A stretch of 26,723 nt of DNA from Marinilabiliaceae bacterium UBA5213. GTDB taxonomy: Bacteria; Bacteroidota; Bacteroidia; Bacteroidales; Marinilabiliaceae. The position numbers and the translations under genes are program-made. Location of the stretch: the NCBI GenBank assembly GCA_002412555.1, contig DHVH01000316.1, positions 1 through 26,723 on the forward strand. The letters are read 5' to 3'. The stretch's first letter is position 1. Every line of letters starts with the position of its first letter. The notes beneath the pieces were generated by a model that ran no database searches, was not told the origin of the DNA, and worked only from the letters and a program-made list of their open reading frames with translations. Shown one piece after another: positions 7,266-16,608 of the stretch.

Positions 7266-10200
7266 ATGAGAAAAAGAGAAATTTTTCGATTGTTATTGAT
7301 CATGGGCATATGGGCTTTTGGCCTTTCAGCTTTTGCCCAGGACAGATTAGTCACCGGTAACGTGGTTGATTCAAGCGGAGAGCCCTTGCCCGGTGTTAAT
7401 ATTATCATAAAAGGAACTACTACTGGTACTGTAACCGATTTGGATGGTAATTTTCAGTTACAGATATCAGATGCTGCTAATGCCATAATTGTTCTTCGAT
7501 TTATAGGATTTGAGGACCAGGAAATTGCTATTCAGAACCGGACAAATTTAACCGCCGTGATGCAAGCAAGTTTTATTGGACTCGATGAGGTCGTTGCCAT
7601 TGGTTATGGCACGGCAAGACGTCGTGACTTAATGGGTTCAGTTTCTTCAGTTACATCAGAGCAATTAAACATTGCCCCGGTGGCATCTGCTGTGGAAGCG
7701 ATGACCGGACGTATGGCTGGTGTTCAGATTACTACCACTGAAGGTAATCCTGATGCTGATATTAAAATTCGTGTTCGCGGAGGAGGTTCCATTACCGGAG
7801 ATAATTCACCCTTGTACATTGTGGATGGTTTCCCGGTTGCAAGCATTTCGGATGTCTCACCTTCAGATATTGAGTCCATTGATATTCTTAAAGATGCTTC
7901 TTCCACTGCAATTTATGGAGCACGAGGGGCCAATGGCGTTGTTATCGTGACTACTAAAAGCGGAAAGGCCGGACGTTTTTCTGTTTCGTACAATGCCTAT
8001 TACGGCGTTAAGGAGATGGCCAAGAAACTGGATGTCCTTGACCCATATGATTACGCCAGGTGGCATTATGAGTTGACGAAATTACGACCTGTTCAAGAGA
8101 GCGTTTATACCGATTACTTTGGCAACTTTAACGATATGGATATGTATCGTGGTGTTAGGGGTAATGATTGGCAAGATCAGGTTTTCGGACGTGCCGGTAG
8201 TTCTTCTAATCACAGTCTAAGTCTTACTGGTGGTTCTGAAATGATTCGTTTCTCTATGAATTATTCACACCACTATGATAAAGCCATCATGCAAAGCTCC
8301 AATTTTCGTCGGGATAATATCAGTTTGAAAGTTAACAGCAATCCTACCGATAAGCTTACATTGGATATGTCGGTACGCTACAGTGATACCAGTGTGGATG
8401 GTAGTGGTGCCAATGCAATGAATGATAAAGGTTCTACATCTGATTCACGTCTTAAGCATGCAGTGATGTATACCCCCATTCCTTTAAAGGGTATTGGTGA
8501 TATTTTGGTGGATGAAGATGCTGATTCTGATTTGATTAATCCCATCCGTGCCATGGATGATAGTTACAGAGAACGTAACCGATCTAACTGGAATGTGAAT
8601 GGTTCTGTGGGATATGAGTTGTTTAAAAACCTTACCATCAAAACCGAATTAGGTTTGGACGATTACAATCAGGTGGACAACCGCTTTTATGGGATGTCAA
8701 CTTATTATGTCCGCAACAATGTGGGTGACTTTGTAAATATGCCTGCAGCGGTTGAATCAGGTGTTTATCGGAAATCCTTCCGAAATACCAATACCATGTA
8801 CTATGATTTCAAAGAGTTATTGTCTGAGAACCATAGTCTCAATATTTTGGCCGGACAAGAGTATATGAGTGAAAGTTCTTCCAACTTAGATGCGGAGACA
8901 TGGGGATTACCCACCTTCTACGATGCAGAAATGGCTTTTAAATTCATGTCATCAGGAACCCCATCTATTTACTCGCATTTCTACAATCCGGACGATAAAT
9001 TGTTTTCCTATTTTGGTCGTGCCAACTATGATTTTATGGGAAAATATAGTTTTACCACTACTTTCCGGGCTGATGGTTCAAGTAAATTTTCCGATAATAA
9101 TCGCTGGGGTTATTTCCCAAGTGCTGCAGTTGCCTGGCGACTTTCTGAAGAGAGCATTTTTCAGGCACATTGGTTGGATAATCTAAGAATGCGTTTCAGT
9201 TATGGATCTGCAGGTAATAATAAAATTCCCGCCAACCAGATGTCCAAGACTTTTGCCGTTTCTCCTTCTGTAGAACACGGGTGGACCAGTCATGGCGTTA
9301 CCTGGTCGGCCGGAAATCGTTTGGACAATCCCGATTTGAAATGGGAAACCACCATTACACGTAACCTTGGATTGGATTTTGCAGTTTTCAGGAGTCGTGT
9401 AAGTGGTTCTGTTGAAGTTTATCAAAATAGCACAAAGGATCTGTTGTTAGAGTATAACGTTGCCGGATCCGGATATGCATCGCAATTTAGAAATACAGGA
9501 GAAACTGAAAACAAGGGATTGGAAGTTGCCTTGAATTATGTGGCTTTTGATACCCGGGATTATGGTCTTTCGTTCAATTTCAATATTGGTTTCAACAAGA
9601 ATGAGATTGTTACCATGGGAATGATGGAAGATTTTGGTGCCAGTTCAAATTGGGCTTCTTCAGAAATTTCTCAGGATTTCTGGATTTCCAGAGGTGGATC
9701 TGTAGGTCAATTTTATGGGTATGTGACGGATGGCAGATATGAGGTGAGCGATTTTGAAGGTTATGACAATGCGCTTAATCAGTGGATTTTGAAACCAGGA
9801 GTTGCAAATAATTCACTGTTGGGCTACAATGTAAGACCTGGCGCCCTGAAGCTGCAAGATTTACCAGATGAAGAAGGTAACTATGACGGCATTATCAACC
9901 TTGATGACCGTCAGATTATTGGAGATGCCAATCCTAAGCATACTGGTGGTTTTGCGCTAAGTGGACGTTATAAGGGTTTTGATTTAAATGCCAATTTCAA
10001 TTGGGTTTATGGCAATGATATTTATAATGCCAATAAAATTGAATTTACTTCTTCCCGCAAGTACCGTTACCGGAACATGATTACTCAAATGGAGTCAGGA
10101 GAGCGGTGGACCAACTTGCTTGCTGATGGAACGATAAGTAATGATCCGGCTCAGTTGGAAGCGATGAATGCCAATACCAATCTATGGTCCCCTTATTTCT

Positions 10201-10481
10201 CGAGTGCAATATTCCACAGCTGGGCCGTTGAAGATGGTTCTTTTCTTAGGTTGAGCACACTTTCCCTGGGATACACCATTCCCACTTCATTAACGCAACG
10301 CTTTAATGTTGAAAGGCTAAGGTTTTATGCAACCGGGTATAATTTATGGTTATGGACCAATTATTCCGGTTATGATCCAGAGGTTGATACACGAAGAAGT
10401 TCACCTCTTACGCCCGGAGTTGATTATTCAGCTTACCCGAAAAGCAGACAAGTTGTTTTTGGAGTTAATCTGAATTTTTAG
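7266..10481 (+). CDS. susC: SusC/RagA-like TonB-dependent outer-membrane receptor
   Basis: This is the outer-membrane importer of pectic oligosaccharides, energised by TonB. Features in order are: signal peptide (about 1-25, ending SAFAQ); a carboxypeptidase-regulatory-like N-terminal domain (VTGNVVDSSGEPLPGVNI, about 28-100); a TonB-box region LDEVVAIGYG (106-115) typical of SusC proteins; a plug domain with RVRGGGSITGDNSPLYIVDG and DIESIDILKDASSTAIYGAR; and a long beta-barrel ending in F (VVFGVNLNF). At 1071 residues it is a normal SusC length. The susD gene follows after 27 bp. The pairing with SusD and flanking pectinases indicates uronic-acid oligosaccharide specificity by context. Confidence 0.95.
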   Translation: MRKREIFRLLLIMGIWAFGLSAFAQDRLVTGNVVDSSGEPLPGVNIIIKGTTTGTVTDLDGNFQLQISDAANAIIVLRFIGFEDQEIAIQNRTNLTAVMQASFIGLDEVVAIGYGTARRRDLMGSVSSVTSEQLNIAPVASAVEAMTGRMAGVQITTTEGNPDADIKIRVRGGGSITGDNSPLYIVDGFPVASISDVSPSDIESIDILKDASSTAIYGARGANGVVIVTTKSGKAGRFSVSYNAYYGVKEMAKKLDVLDPYDYARWHYELTKLRPVQESVYTDYFGNFNDMDMYRGVRGNDWQDQVFGRAGSSSNHSLSLTGGSEMIRFSMNYSHHYDKAIMQSSNFRRDNISLKVNSNPTDKLTLDMSVRYSDTSVDGSGANAMNDKGSTSDSRLKHAVMYTPIPLKGIGDILVDEDADSDLINPIRAMDDSYRERNRSNWNVNGSVGYELFKNLTIKTELGLDDYNQVDNRFYGMSTYYVRNNVGDFVNMPAAVESGVYRKSFRNTNTMYYDFKELLSENHSLNILAGQEYMSESSSNLDAETWGLPTFYDAEMAFKFMSSGTPSIYSHFYNPDDKLFSYFGRANYDFMGKYSFTTTFRADGSSKFSDNNRWGYFPSAAVAWRLSEESIFQAHWLDNLRMRFSYGSAGNNKIPANQMSKTFAVSPSVEHGWTSHGVTWSAGNRLDNPDLKWETTITRNLGLDFAVFRSRVSGSVEVYQNSTKDLLLEYNVAGSGYASQFRNTGETENKGLEVALNYVAFDTRDYGLSFNFNIGFNKNEIVTMGMMEDFGASSNWASSEISQDFWISRGGSVGQFYGYVTDGRYEVSDFEGYDNALNQWILKPGVANNSLLGYNVRPGALKLQDLPDEEGNYDGIINLDDRQIIGDANPKHTGGFALSGRYKGFDLNANFNWVYGNDIYNANKIEFTSSRKYRYRNMITQMESGERWTNLLADGTISNDPAQLEAMNANTNLWSPYFSSAIFHSWAVEDGSFLRLSTLSLGYTIPTSLTQRFNVERLRFYATGYNLWLWTNYSGYDPEVDTRRSSPLTPGVDYSAYPKSRQVVFGVNLNF

Positions 10482-10508
10482 GACTGAAATAATATAAAAT
10501 TGAATTGT

Positions 10509-12356
10509 ATGAAAAAGTTATTGAATATATTTTCAGCCCTCATAATTGGGGGATTGGTGGCATCCTGTGAGGATGTTTTGGAGGCTCCCACGCAATCGTC
10601 ATTTGACGAAACCATAGTGTTTTCGAATCATACTTTGGCCGAGCAAGCAGTTTTCGGCATTTACACTACTTTTGGTGAGACCAATGCCCACAGATCCAGA
10701 TATTCTGCTTACTACGGACTGAATACAGATATTGAGTGGAGCAACTCTTCAGGAAATCCAAATTCGGGAGCTTCACCAAGTGAGAGTCAGGAGTTGTACG
10801 GGTATATAACACCTCCATCGAGTAATCCTATGAACACCATTAGTGGAGGGTTTCCCAATAATTCCTGGGCAATGATTTATAAAGGTATTGAGAAGGCCAA
10901 TGTGGCTATTCAGGGCTTGAGAAATCATGGGAACGTAGAGTCTGATGCCAAAATGGCTTCCTTATTCGGTGAAGCTATTACCATGCGTGCGGTTTTGTAC
11001 CATGATTTGTTAAGAGCATGGGGAGACCTTCCTGCTCGTTTTGAGCCTGTTACAACTAATACAATTTACCTTCAGAAGAGTGATCGGGATGAGATTTATA
11101 AGCGTTTGCTTTCTGATTTGGAAGAGGCAGCCAATTTAGTGCCATGGCCTAATGAATCTGCTCAAACTCAAACTGTTGAGCGTGTTAATAAGGCCTTTGT
11201 AAAAGGCTTGTATGCCCGTCTGGCTCTATGGGCCTCGGGTTATTCGCAACGCCCGGTGGAATTAAATAGCGGAAATGGTCAGAGTACCATTCGTTTGAGT
11301 CAGGACCCGGAATTGTCAAAGGCCGTCTTGTATCCAAAGGCTTTGGCTGCACTTGAAGACATTATTGAAAGTGGGACCGTTAGGCTTGAACCTAATTTTG
11401 TGGACGTGTGGAAGTATAATATGCAAGATGGTGTTGCAGCAGGAAGAGAATCTATGTTTGAAATACCCTACTCCAATTCCCGGGGAAGGTGGATGTACAC
11501 CTGGGCCATTCCTCACCGCACAACGGATAAGTACACATTGAATACCAACGGAGGTTCTGGTGGACCTGTTCCTTATCTTTTCTTTGATTATGATGAGGAA
11601 GACCGCAGGCGCGATGTTTCCTGTGTTCCCTTTCAGTGGAGGAATGGAGCGCAAACGCTTGATAGAGGAACCAATGAAATTAGTGCTCCTTCAGTTAACA
11701 CCTGGTATTTTGGCAAATACCGTTATGAATGGATGGCCAGACAAGCTTCTGCAGGGACCGATCATGGGATCAATCCTGTTTACATGCGCTATGCTGATGT
11801 TCTTTTAATGGCAGCTGAATGTGCCAATGAATTAGGTGACCTTGAAAAGGCAAAAGATTATTTTGAAGAGGTTCGATCCAGAGCTTATCCTGATAATGCT
11901 GGAATGGTGGATGCATACATGAATAGTATCACTAGTAAGGAGTTAATGTTTGAGGCCATCGTGGATGAGCGTGCCCTTGAGTTTGTAGGAGAGTTTTTGC
12001 GCAAGAGTGACCTAATCCGTTGGAACAAACTTGGCAGCAAAATGGCTGAAGCCAAGGACAAGATGTATCAACTTTCTCGTCTTGAAGGACCCTATGCTGA
12101 CTTGTCGGGAACCATTCACTACAGGTTGAAAGAAGATGGTGAAACACTTGAGATCTACGGGTTAAACAGAGGTGAAACGGATGCTCCTGAAGGAACGGAT
12201 TGGGTCAGCGAAAGTTATATTAGTGAAGGCAAGCTTGGCCCGGAGAAAGTGGAGGGGTTGTATTGGAGAAATCCTGATTCGTACCAGTACTGGCCTATTT
12301 TTCAGGTAGATTTGGATGCCAGTGCGGGTTATTTGGTAAACGATTACGCATACTAA
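10509..12356 (+). CDS. susD: SusD/RagB-like glycan-binding lipoprotein
   Basis: This is the surface lipoprotein lid of the SusC transporter that captures the glycan. The lipoprotein signal MKKLLNIFSALIIGG ends at LVASC (Cys20). SusD features include AEQAVFGIYTTFG near the start, WAMIYKGIEKANVAIQGL, AITMRAVLYHDLLRAWGDLP (TPR-like helices) and the C-terminal VYMRYADVLLMAAECANELG with VDERALEFVGEFLRKSDLIRW. These are hallmark stretches of the RagB/SusD family. The ATG at 10509 is preferred over an in-frame TTG at 10500 because the signal peptide begins there. It follows susC by 27 bp and precedes the next lipoprotein gene by 20 bp, so the three are co-transcribed. Confidence 0.95.
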   Translation: MKKLLNIFSALIIGGLVASCEDVLEAPTQSSFDETIVFSNHTLAEQAVFGIYTTFGETNAHRSRYSAYYGLNTDIEWSNSSGNPNSGASPSESQELYGYITPPSSNPMNTISGGFPNNSWAMIYKGIEKANVAIQGLRNHGNVESDAKMASLFGEAITMRAVLYHDLLRAWGDLPARFEPVTTNTIYLQKSDRDEIYKRLLSDLEEAANLVPWPNESAQTQTVERVNKAFVKGLYARLALWASGYSQRPVELNSGNGQSTIRLSQDPELSKAVLYPKALAALEDIIESGTVRLEPNFVDVWKYNMQDGVAAGRESMFEIPYSNSRGRWMYTWAIPHRTTDKYTLNTNGGSGGPVPYLFFDYDEEDRRRDVSCVPFQWRNGAQTLDRGTNEISAPSVNTWYFGKYRYEWMARQASAGTDHGINPVYMRYADVLLMAAECANELGDLEKAKDYFEEVRSRAYPDNAGMVDAYMNSITSKELMFEAIVDERALEFVGEFLRKSDLIRWNKLGSKMAEAKDKMYQLSRLEGPYADLSGTIHYRLKEDGETLEIYGLNRGETDAPEGTDWVSESYISEGKLGPEKVEGLYWRNPDSYQYWPIFQVDLDASAGYLVNDYAY

Positions 12357-12376
12357 CTCATTAATAGTTATAAGTT

Positions 12377-13915
12377 ATGAAGAAATATATAAATAGGGGA
12401 TTGTGGTTCTTTGGTGCAGCCATTTTCCTTTCCTTAGGCGCCTGCTCAGACGATATTGACCCTGAAATTAAGCAGTTGGAATTTGAACGGGCTTTTAGTC
12501 CTACCAGTTTTGATGTACGCATATTAAACCAGACGACCGCAAGATTTAACTGGAGTAGTAAGAATGCTGCAACTGATTTTGTGCTGGAGTTGAGTAAGGA
12601 CAGTCTTGAATTTGCCTCAATTATTGATACCTATGAGGTAAACATTGAAGACCTTCCTTTCGAAATGTTGTTAGAAGGTGAAACCCGTTATTCTGCAAGG
12701 GTCAGAGCAAAAGGCTTGGATGGACTGGCCGACTCTAACTGGACGCCGATAACCTTTACCACAGGGCCGGGTCAAATTCTGCTTCCAAGACAGGAGGGCG
12801 ACATTACGCATAATTCTATTGTTGTTCGCTGGCCAGCCGGTGCATCTGTAACGCACATATTTGCAGTTGTCGGAACAACCGTTGTTCGCCATGATCTGTC
12901 TGCCGATGAAATTGAAGCAGGGGTTGCGCTTGTCGCAGGCCTTAATAGTGAGACGGAGTATCAGATCAGGCTTATGGATGGCTTAAAAACACAAGGTACT
13001 GCAACAATAACCACCTTTATTGATCTGGGAGGTGCCATTGCAGTGTATCCCGAAGAGGACTTAAAAGCAATAATTGAGGCTGCTGAGGATGGGGTTACGC
13101 TTGCCCTATTCCCGGGTGAATACCTTGTAGGAACAGGGTCGGTAGACATTACCAAGAATATTTCTATTGTAGCGGTGTATCCAACTGATATGCCTGTATT
13201 ACATAGTCGTTTTATTTTGTCGGGTACAGGCAATCTGAATTTTAGCATCAAAGATGTGATTCTGTCCGGTTTTACGGTTGTAGAAGGAGCGGTAAGCGAA
13301 ACACGTGATACCTACGTGCTAGATCTTTTGAATGGCGCTGAGTTCGGCACAGTTCGATTAACCAATGTTCAAGTATTGGATTTTCAGCGTTCATTGCTGA
13401 GAGGTACCAGTGGAGGGGGCGATATTCAGAATTTTATTGTAGAAAATTCGCTGGTCTATCGCACTACAGATGGGAATAATGAATTTATTGATTTGCGAAG
13501 TGGCAGGGTTCATAATATTACCCTAGTGAACAGTACTTTTGCCGAAGTAGCATCAACCCGTGTTTTTCTACGCGCTGATGATATTGCCGGATTTTCTGGT
13601 CAGAAAGTAGTAATAGAGAATTGCACTTTCTATAAAGCTGCTCTACCTTCTGGCCGTTGGCTTTACGTCAGAACTGCAGCCCCAATTGTAACGGTGCGTA
13701 AGAATATTTTTGTGAATTTGGGTACTGGAGATAATTTGGTGGGAGACAGTCCCGTAATTAATGATAACAATTATGTGGAGGCTGCTGCTATTTCAGGTTT
13801 CGACTCCAGCGCCAAGAGCTATGATCCGGCCTTTGTTAATGCAGAAGAATTTGATTTCACTGTTCAGGAAGAAGAGATCATCTTTGGGGCATATGGTGAT
13901 CCACGCTGGAGATAG
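12377..13915 (+). CDS. FN3 / beta-helix lipoprotein (DUF4957-DUF5123 type), putative pectin-binding surface protein
   Basis: This is a surface lipoprotein (signal ending SLGAC, Cys23) in the SusE-like position after susD. Two fibronectin-III-like domains are visible at about residues 37-130 (TTARFNWSS ... YSARVRAKG ... WTPITFTTG) and 135-215 (NSIVVRWPAG ... TEYQIRLMDG). A beta-helix of about 300 residues follows (ALFPGEYLVG, NISIVAVYP, VENSLVYR, VVIENCTFY, VTVRKNIF), ending in the FGAYGDPRWR tail seen in DUF5123 proteins. It lacks PL1 or GH28 catalytic motifs. Such proteins recur beside SusCD in pectin loci, so a glycan-binding role is likely, but an uncharacterised lyase activity cannot be excluded. 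The family assignment is from recall, not a search. Confidence 0.75.
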   Translation: MKKYINRGLWFFGAAIFLSLGACSDDIDPEIKQLEFERAFSPTSFDVRILNQTTARFNWSSKNAATDFVLELSKDSLEFASIIDTYEVNIEDLPFEMLLEGETRYSARVRAKGLDGLADSNWTPITFTTGPGQILLPRQEGDITHNSIVVRWPAGASVTHIFAVVGTTVVRHDLSADEIEAGVALVAGLNSETEYQIRLMDGLKTQGTATITTFIDLGGAIAVYPEEDLKAIIEAAEDGVTLALFPGEYLVGTGSVDITKNISIVAVYPTDMPVLHSRFILSGTGNLNFSIKDVILSGFTVVEGAVSETRDTYVLDLLNGAEFGTVRLTNVQVLDFQRSLLRGTSGGGDIQNFIVENSLVYRTTDGNNEFIDLRSGRVHNITLVNSTFAEVASTRVFLRADDIAGFSGQKVVIENCTFYKAALPSGRWLYVRTAAPIVTVRKNIFVNLGTGDNLVGDSPVINDNNYVEAAAISGFDSSAKSYDPAFVNAEEFDFTVQEEEIIFGAYGDPRWR

Positions 13916-13934
13916 TCTGGTGTTATTGAAAGAA

Positions 13935-13957
13935 AGGGGCAGCCTCAGGCTGCCCCT
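13935..13957 (+). terminator. Intra-operon hairpin (partial terminator or mRNA stabiliser)
   Basis: AGGGGCAGCC and GGCTGCCCCT form a perfect 10-bp GC-rich stem with a TCA loop, followed only by AATTTAA rather than a T-run. It lies 19 bp after the FN3/beta-helix gene and 22 bp before the next PL1. It probably lowers expression of the enzyme genes relative to susCD or protects the upstream mRNA. Confidence 0.65.
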
Positions 13958-13979
13958 AATTTAACTAAAAGGCTTTGAG

Positions 13980-15389
13980 ATGAAGAAATTACTAGGGAGT
14001 TGGTTGTTGCCGGTAGGTTTGCTTTTGGGATGCTCCAGTGATGATGTTAAATCTGACAACAATCAGGATGAAGAATTTGAAACACCTGACCGGACTGAAA
14101 TTCCTGCATTTCAGGGAGCTGAGGGGGCGGGTATGTACACAAAGGGAGGAGCTGAAGGGAGAGTTTATGTAGTAACTTCATTGGAGGATACATTTTCGGA
14201 AGGTACCCTTCGGCATGCATTGGAACAGTTTGGTGCACGGACCATTGTTTTTGCTGTAAGCGGTGAAATTAAGTTGACGCGTGCGTTAAGGATTACCAGA
14301 GGAGATGTTACCATTGCGGGACAAACGGCGCCGGGTGATGGTATTACCCTCAGAGATTATCCGGTTCAAATTGATGCGGATAACGTGATTGTACGGTTTT
14401 TGCGTTTTCGTTTGGGCGATGAAACGGCTACAGAAGACGACGCCATTTGGGGACGTGGCAGAAAAAATATCATCATCGATCATTGTTCGATGAGCTGGAG
14501 TACCGATGAGTGCGCTTCGTTTTACAACAATGAAAATTTTACCATGCAGTGGTGCCTGATTGCTGAGAGTCTGAATGAATCGGTACACGATAAAGGGGCC
14601 CATGGTTATGGAGGTCTGTGGGGCGGCTACAATGCTACCTTTCACAACAATTTGCTGGCCCATCATAAGAGCCGTAACCCACGATTTTATGGCGTACGCG
14701 ATGGTATTACACGTGAACGTGCCGAAATGATTAACAATGTTATATACAACTGGGGCGATAATTCTGCTTACGGTGGTGAAGGTGGTGAATACAATATTAT
14801 CAACAACTACTATAAGGCGGGCCCCGCCACTCAAAAGCATCCCAACCGCATTTTTGAGGCCTATAAAGTGGCCGATTATGGTCGCTTTTATGTGGATGGT
14901 AACCATGTAGATGGTTATGTTTCTGTTACCAACGACAACTGGCTGGGAATAGACTTAAAGAGTGGAGGTGATAAATTGGCATTAAAAGTGGAGTCCCCTT
15001 ACGAGATGTCTACCGTAACTATTGTATCGGCTCAGCATGCGTACGAAAACGTTTTGGCGCATGCGGGTATGAGTATGATGCGGGATGCAATTGATGAACG
15101 AATTGTGGAAGAGGTTAGAAGCGGGACAGCTACTTATGGTGGTTCATGGGGTGTCGGACTAGGTTTGATTGACACCCAGACAACCGTCGGCGGATGGCCT
15201 ACATACAATAGCACTGATGCGCCCCTGGATACAGATGGAGATGGTATTCCGGATGCATGGGAAACGGCGAATGGATTAGATCCTAGTAATGCTGAGGATG
15301 GTAGAAAGTACATTTTAAGTAATGAATACACCAATCTGGAGGTCTATCTTAATGAATTGGTTTTTGAGAAAATTGGTTTTGGAAGGTAA
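13980..15389 (+). CDS. PL1 family pectate lyase, lipoprotein (second copy)
   Basis: This is a paralogue of the PL1 at 1833 that ends after the calcium-binding module, without T9SS domain. The lipoprotein signal ends at LLLGC (Cys18), followed by an acidic stretch SSDDVKSDNNQDEE that could act as a surface-export signal. The core starts at FQGAEGAGMYTKGG. It carries IIIDH (D167, H168) and SRNPRF (R232, R235), and ends with DTDGDGIPDAWETANGLDP and a conserved TNLEVYLNELV tail. It should cleave polygalacturonate at the cell surface, releasing 4,5-unsaturated oligomers for SusC import and GH105 processing. GH105 follows after 18 bp, supporting co-transcription. Confidence 0.92.
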   Translation: MKKLLGSWLLPVGLLLGCSSDDVKSDNNQDEEFETPDRTEIPAFQGAEGAGMYTKGGAEGRVYVVTSLEDTFSEGTLRHALEQFGARTIVFAVSGEIKLTRALRITRGDVTIAGQTAPGDGITLRDYPVQIDADNVIVRFLRFRLGDETATEDDAIWGRGRKNIIIDHCSMSWSTDECASFYNNENFTMQWCLIAESLNESVHDKGAHGYGGLWGGYNATFHNNLLAHHKSRNPRFYGVRDGITRERAEMINNVIYNWGDNSAYGGEGGEYNIINNYYKAGPATQKHPNRIFEAYKVADYGRFYVDGNHVDGYVSVTNDNWLGIDLKSGGDKLALKVESPYEMSTVTIVSAQHAYENVLAHAGMSMMRDAIDERIVEEVRSGTATYGGSWGVGLGLIDTQTTVGGWPTYNSTDAPLDTDGDGIPDAWETANGLDPSNAEDGRKYILSNEYTNLEVYLNELVFEKIGFGR

Positions 15390-15407
15390 AAACTTAATTA
15401 TATACAG

Positions 15408-16589
15408 ATGAAGAACTTAGTTTTGGCTTGTGCGGCATTGTTCATAATGCTCACGGGTCCCGGATGTGGCAGCAGCGCTCATACGGATGGCGACAATGAA
15501 AAGTGGTCCATTCGCATGGCCAATTCAGTGATGGCCCGACATGATTCACTCCTGAAAATGGATGCGCCAAGGGTACGTTGGCAGTATGATGTTTCTTTTG
15601 TGGGACAGGCCATTGATAAATTGGGGGGTGTTGATCCGAAGTATTCGGAGTATATGGAGACCTTTATTGATTATTTTGTCCAGGAGGACGGCTCTGTTTT
15701 GCACTACAAACAAACTGATTACAATATTGACCGCATCAATCCGGCTAAAAATGTCATCACACTTTACAAGCGCACAGGCGAACAGAAATACCGCGATGCT
15801 ATTGAGCTGCATGTTGAGCAAATGCGCAACCATCCCAAAACGGCATCTGGTGGTTTCTGGCATAAAAAAATCTACCCCAATCAAATTTGGTTGGATGGAT
15901 TGTACATGGCTTCCCCGTTTTTAGCACAGTATGCCAGGGAGTTTAACGCCCCTGAGTGGTTTGATGTGGTGACCCATGAAATTCAATTGGCCTATCAGGT
16001 TACTTTGGATGAAGAATCGGGTTTGCTTTACCATGCCTATGATGAGAGTCGTGAGCAAAGTTGGTCAAATCCGGAAACGGGGCAGTCACCCCATTTCTGG
16101 AGCCGTGCAACCGGCTGGTACATGATGGCTATTGTGGATGTGTTGGATTTTTTGCCTAAAAACCACCCTGACAGAGATTCGGTTATTTCCATTTTAAACA
16201 GTGTATCGGAGGCGGTTATGAAGGTGCGTGATCCTAAGACTGGTCTTTGGTACCAAGTGTTGGATCATTTGGGTGCTGAAGGTAATTATATCGAAGGCTC
16301 CGGCTCTGCCATGTTTGCTTATACTTTTGCAAAAGGAGCCAAAAATGGCTATCTGGATCAAAAATATCATGACATTGCCAACGGTGTATTTGATTCAATG
16401 GTGGAGCACTTGATTGTTGAGGACGAGAGCGGATGGATTACAATGACCGACATCTGTGGTGCTTGTGGTTTGGGCGGAAATCCTTACCGTGATGGTTCTT
16501 ATGAATATTATATTACCGAGAAGGTTTATGATAACGATCCAAAAGGCGTGGCTCCCTTTATCATCGCGGCTATTGAGCTGGATAGGTAA
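15408..16589 (+). CDS. GH105 unsaturated (rhamno)galacturonyl hydrolase
   Basis: This enzyme removes the 4-deoxy-L-threo-hex-4-enuronosyl residue that pectin lyases leave at the non-reducing end of products. It has the (alpha/alpha)6 barrel sequence of the YteR/RhiN family: RWQYDVSFVGQAIDKL, YNIDRINPAKNV, then QIWLDGLYMASPF with D163 as the likely catalytic acid, HFWSRATGWYMMAIVDVL, and a C-terminal GACGLGGNPYRDGSYEYYI. At 393 residues it is typical. The signal region ends at TGPGC (Cys20), a slightly atypical lipobox, so it may be a periplasmic lipoprotein. Lying between two PL1 genes (18 and 19 bp gaps), it is the direct next step in their pathway. Confidence 0.92.
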   Translation: MKNLVLACAALFIMLTGPGCGSSAHTDGDNEKWSIRMANSVMARHDSLLKMDAPRVRWQYDVSFVGQAIDKLGGVDPKYSEYMETFIDYFVQEDGSVLHYKQTDYNIDRINPAKNVITLYKRTGEQKYRDAIELHVEQMRNHPKTASGGFWHKKIYPNQIWLDGLYMASPFLAQYAREFNAPEWFDVVTHEIQLAYQVTLDEESGLLYHAYDESREQSWSNPETGQSPHFWSRATGWYMMAIVDVLDFLPKNHPDRDSVISILNSVSEAVMKVRDPKTGLWYQVLDHLGAEGNYIEGSGSAMFAYTFAKGAKNGYLDQKYHDIANGVFDSMVEHLIVEDESGWITMTDICGACGLGGNPYRDGSYEYYITEKVYDNDPKGVAPFIIAAIELDR

Positions 16590-16608
16590 TGGACTAAAAA
16601 GAAGTAAA

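Noticed and set aside
16456..16608. N-terminal extension of the third PL1 into the GH105 gene
   Set aside because: The in-frame extension overlaps GH105 coding sequence, and a canonical lipoprotein signal begins at the ATG at 16609.
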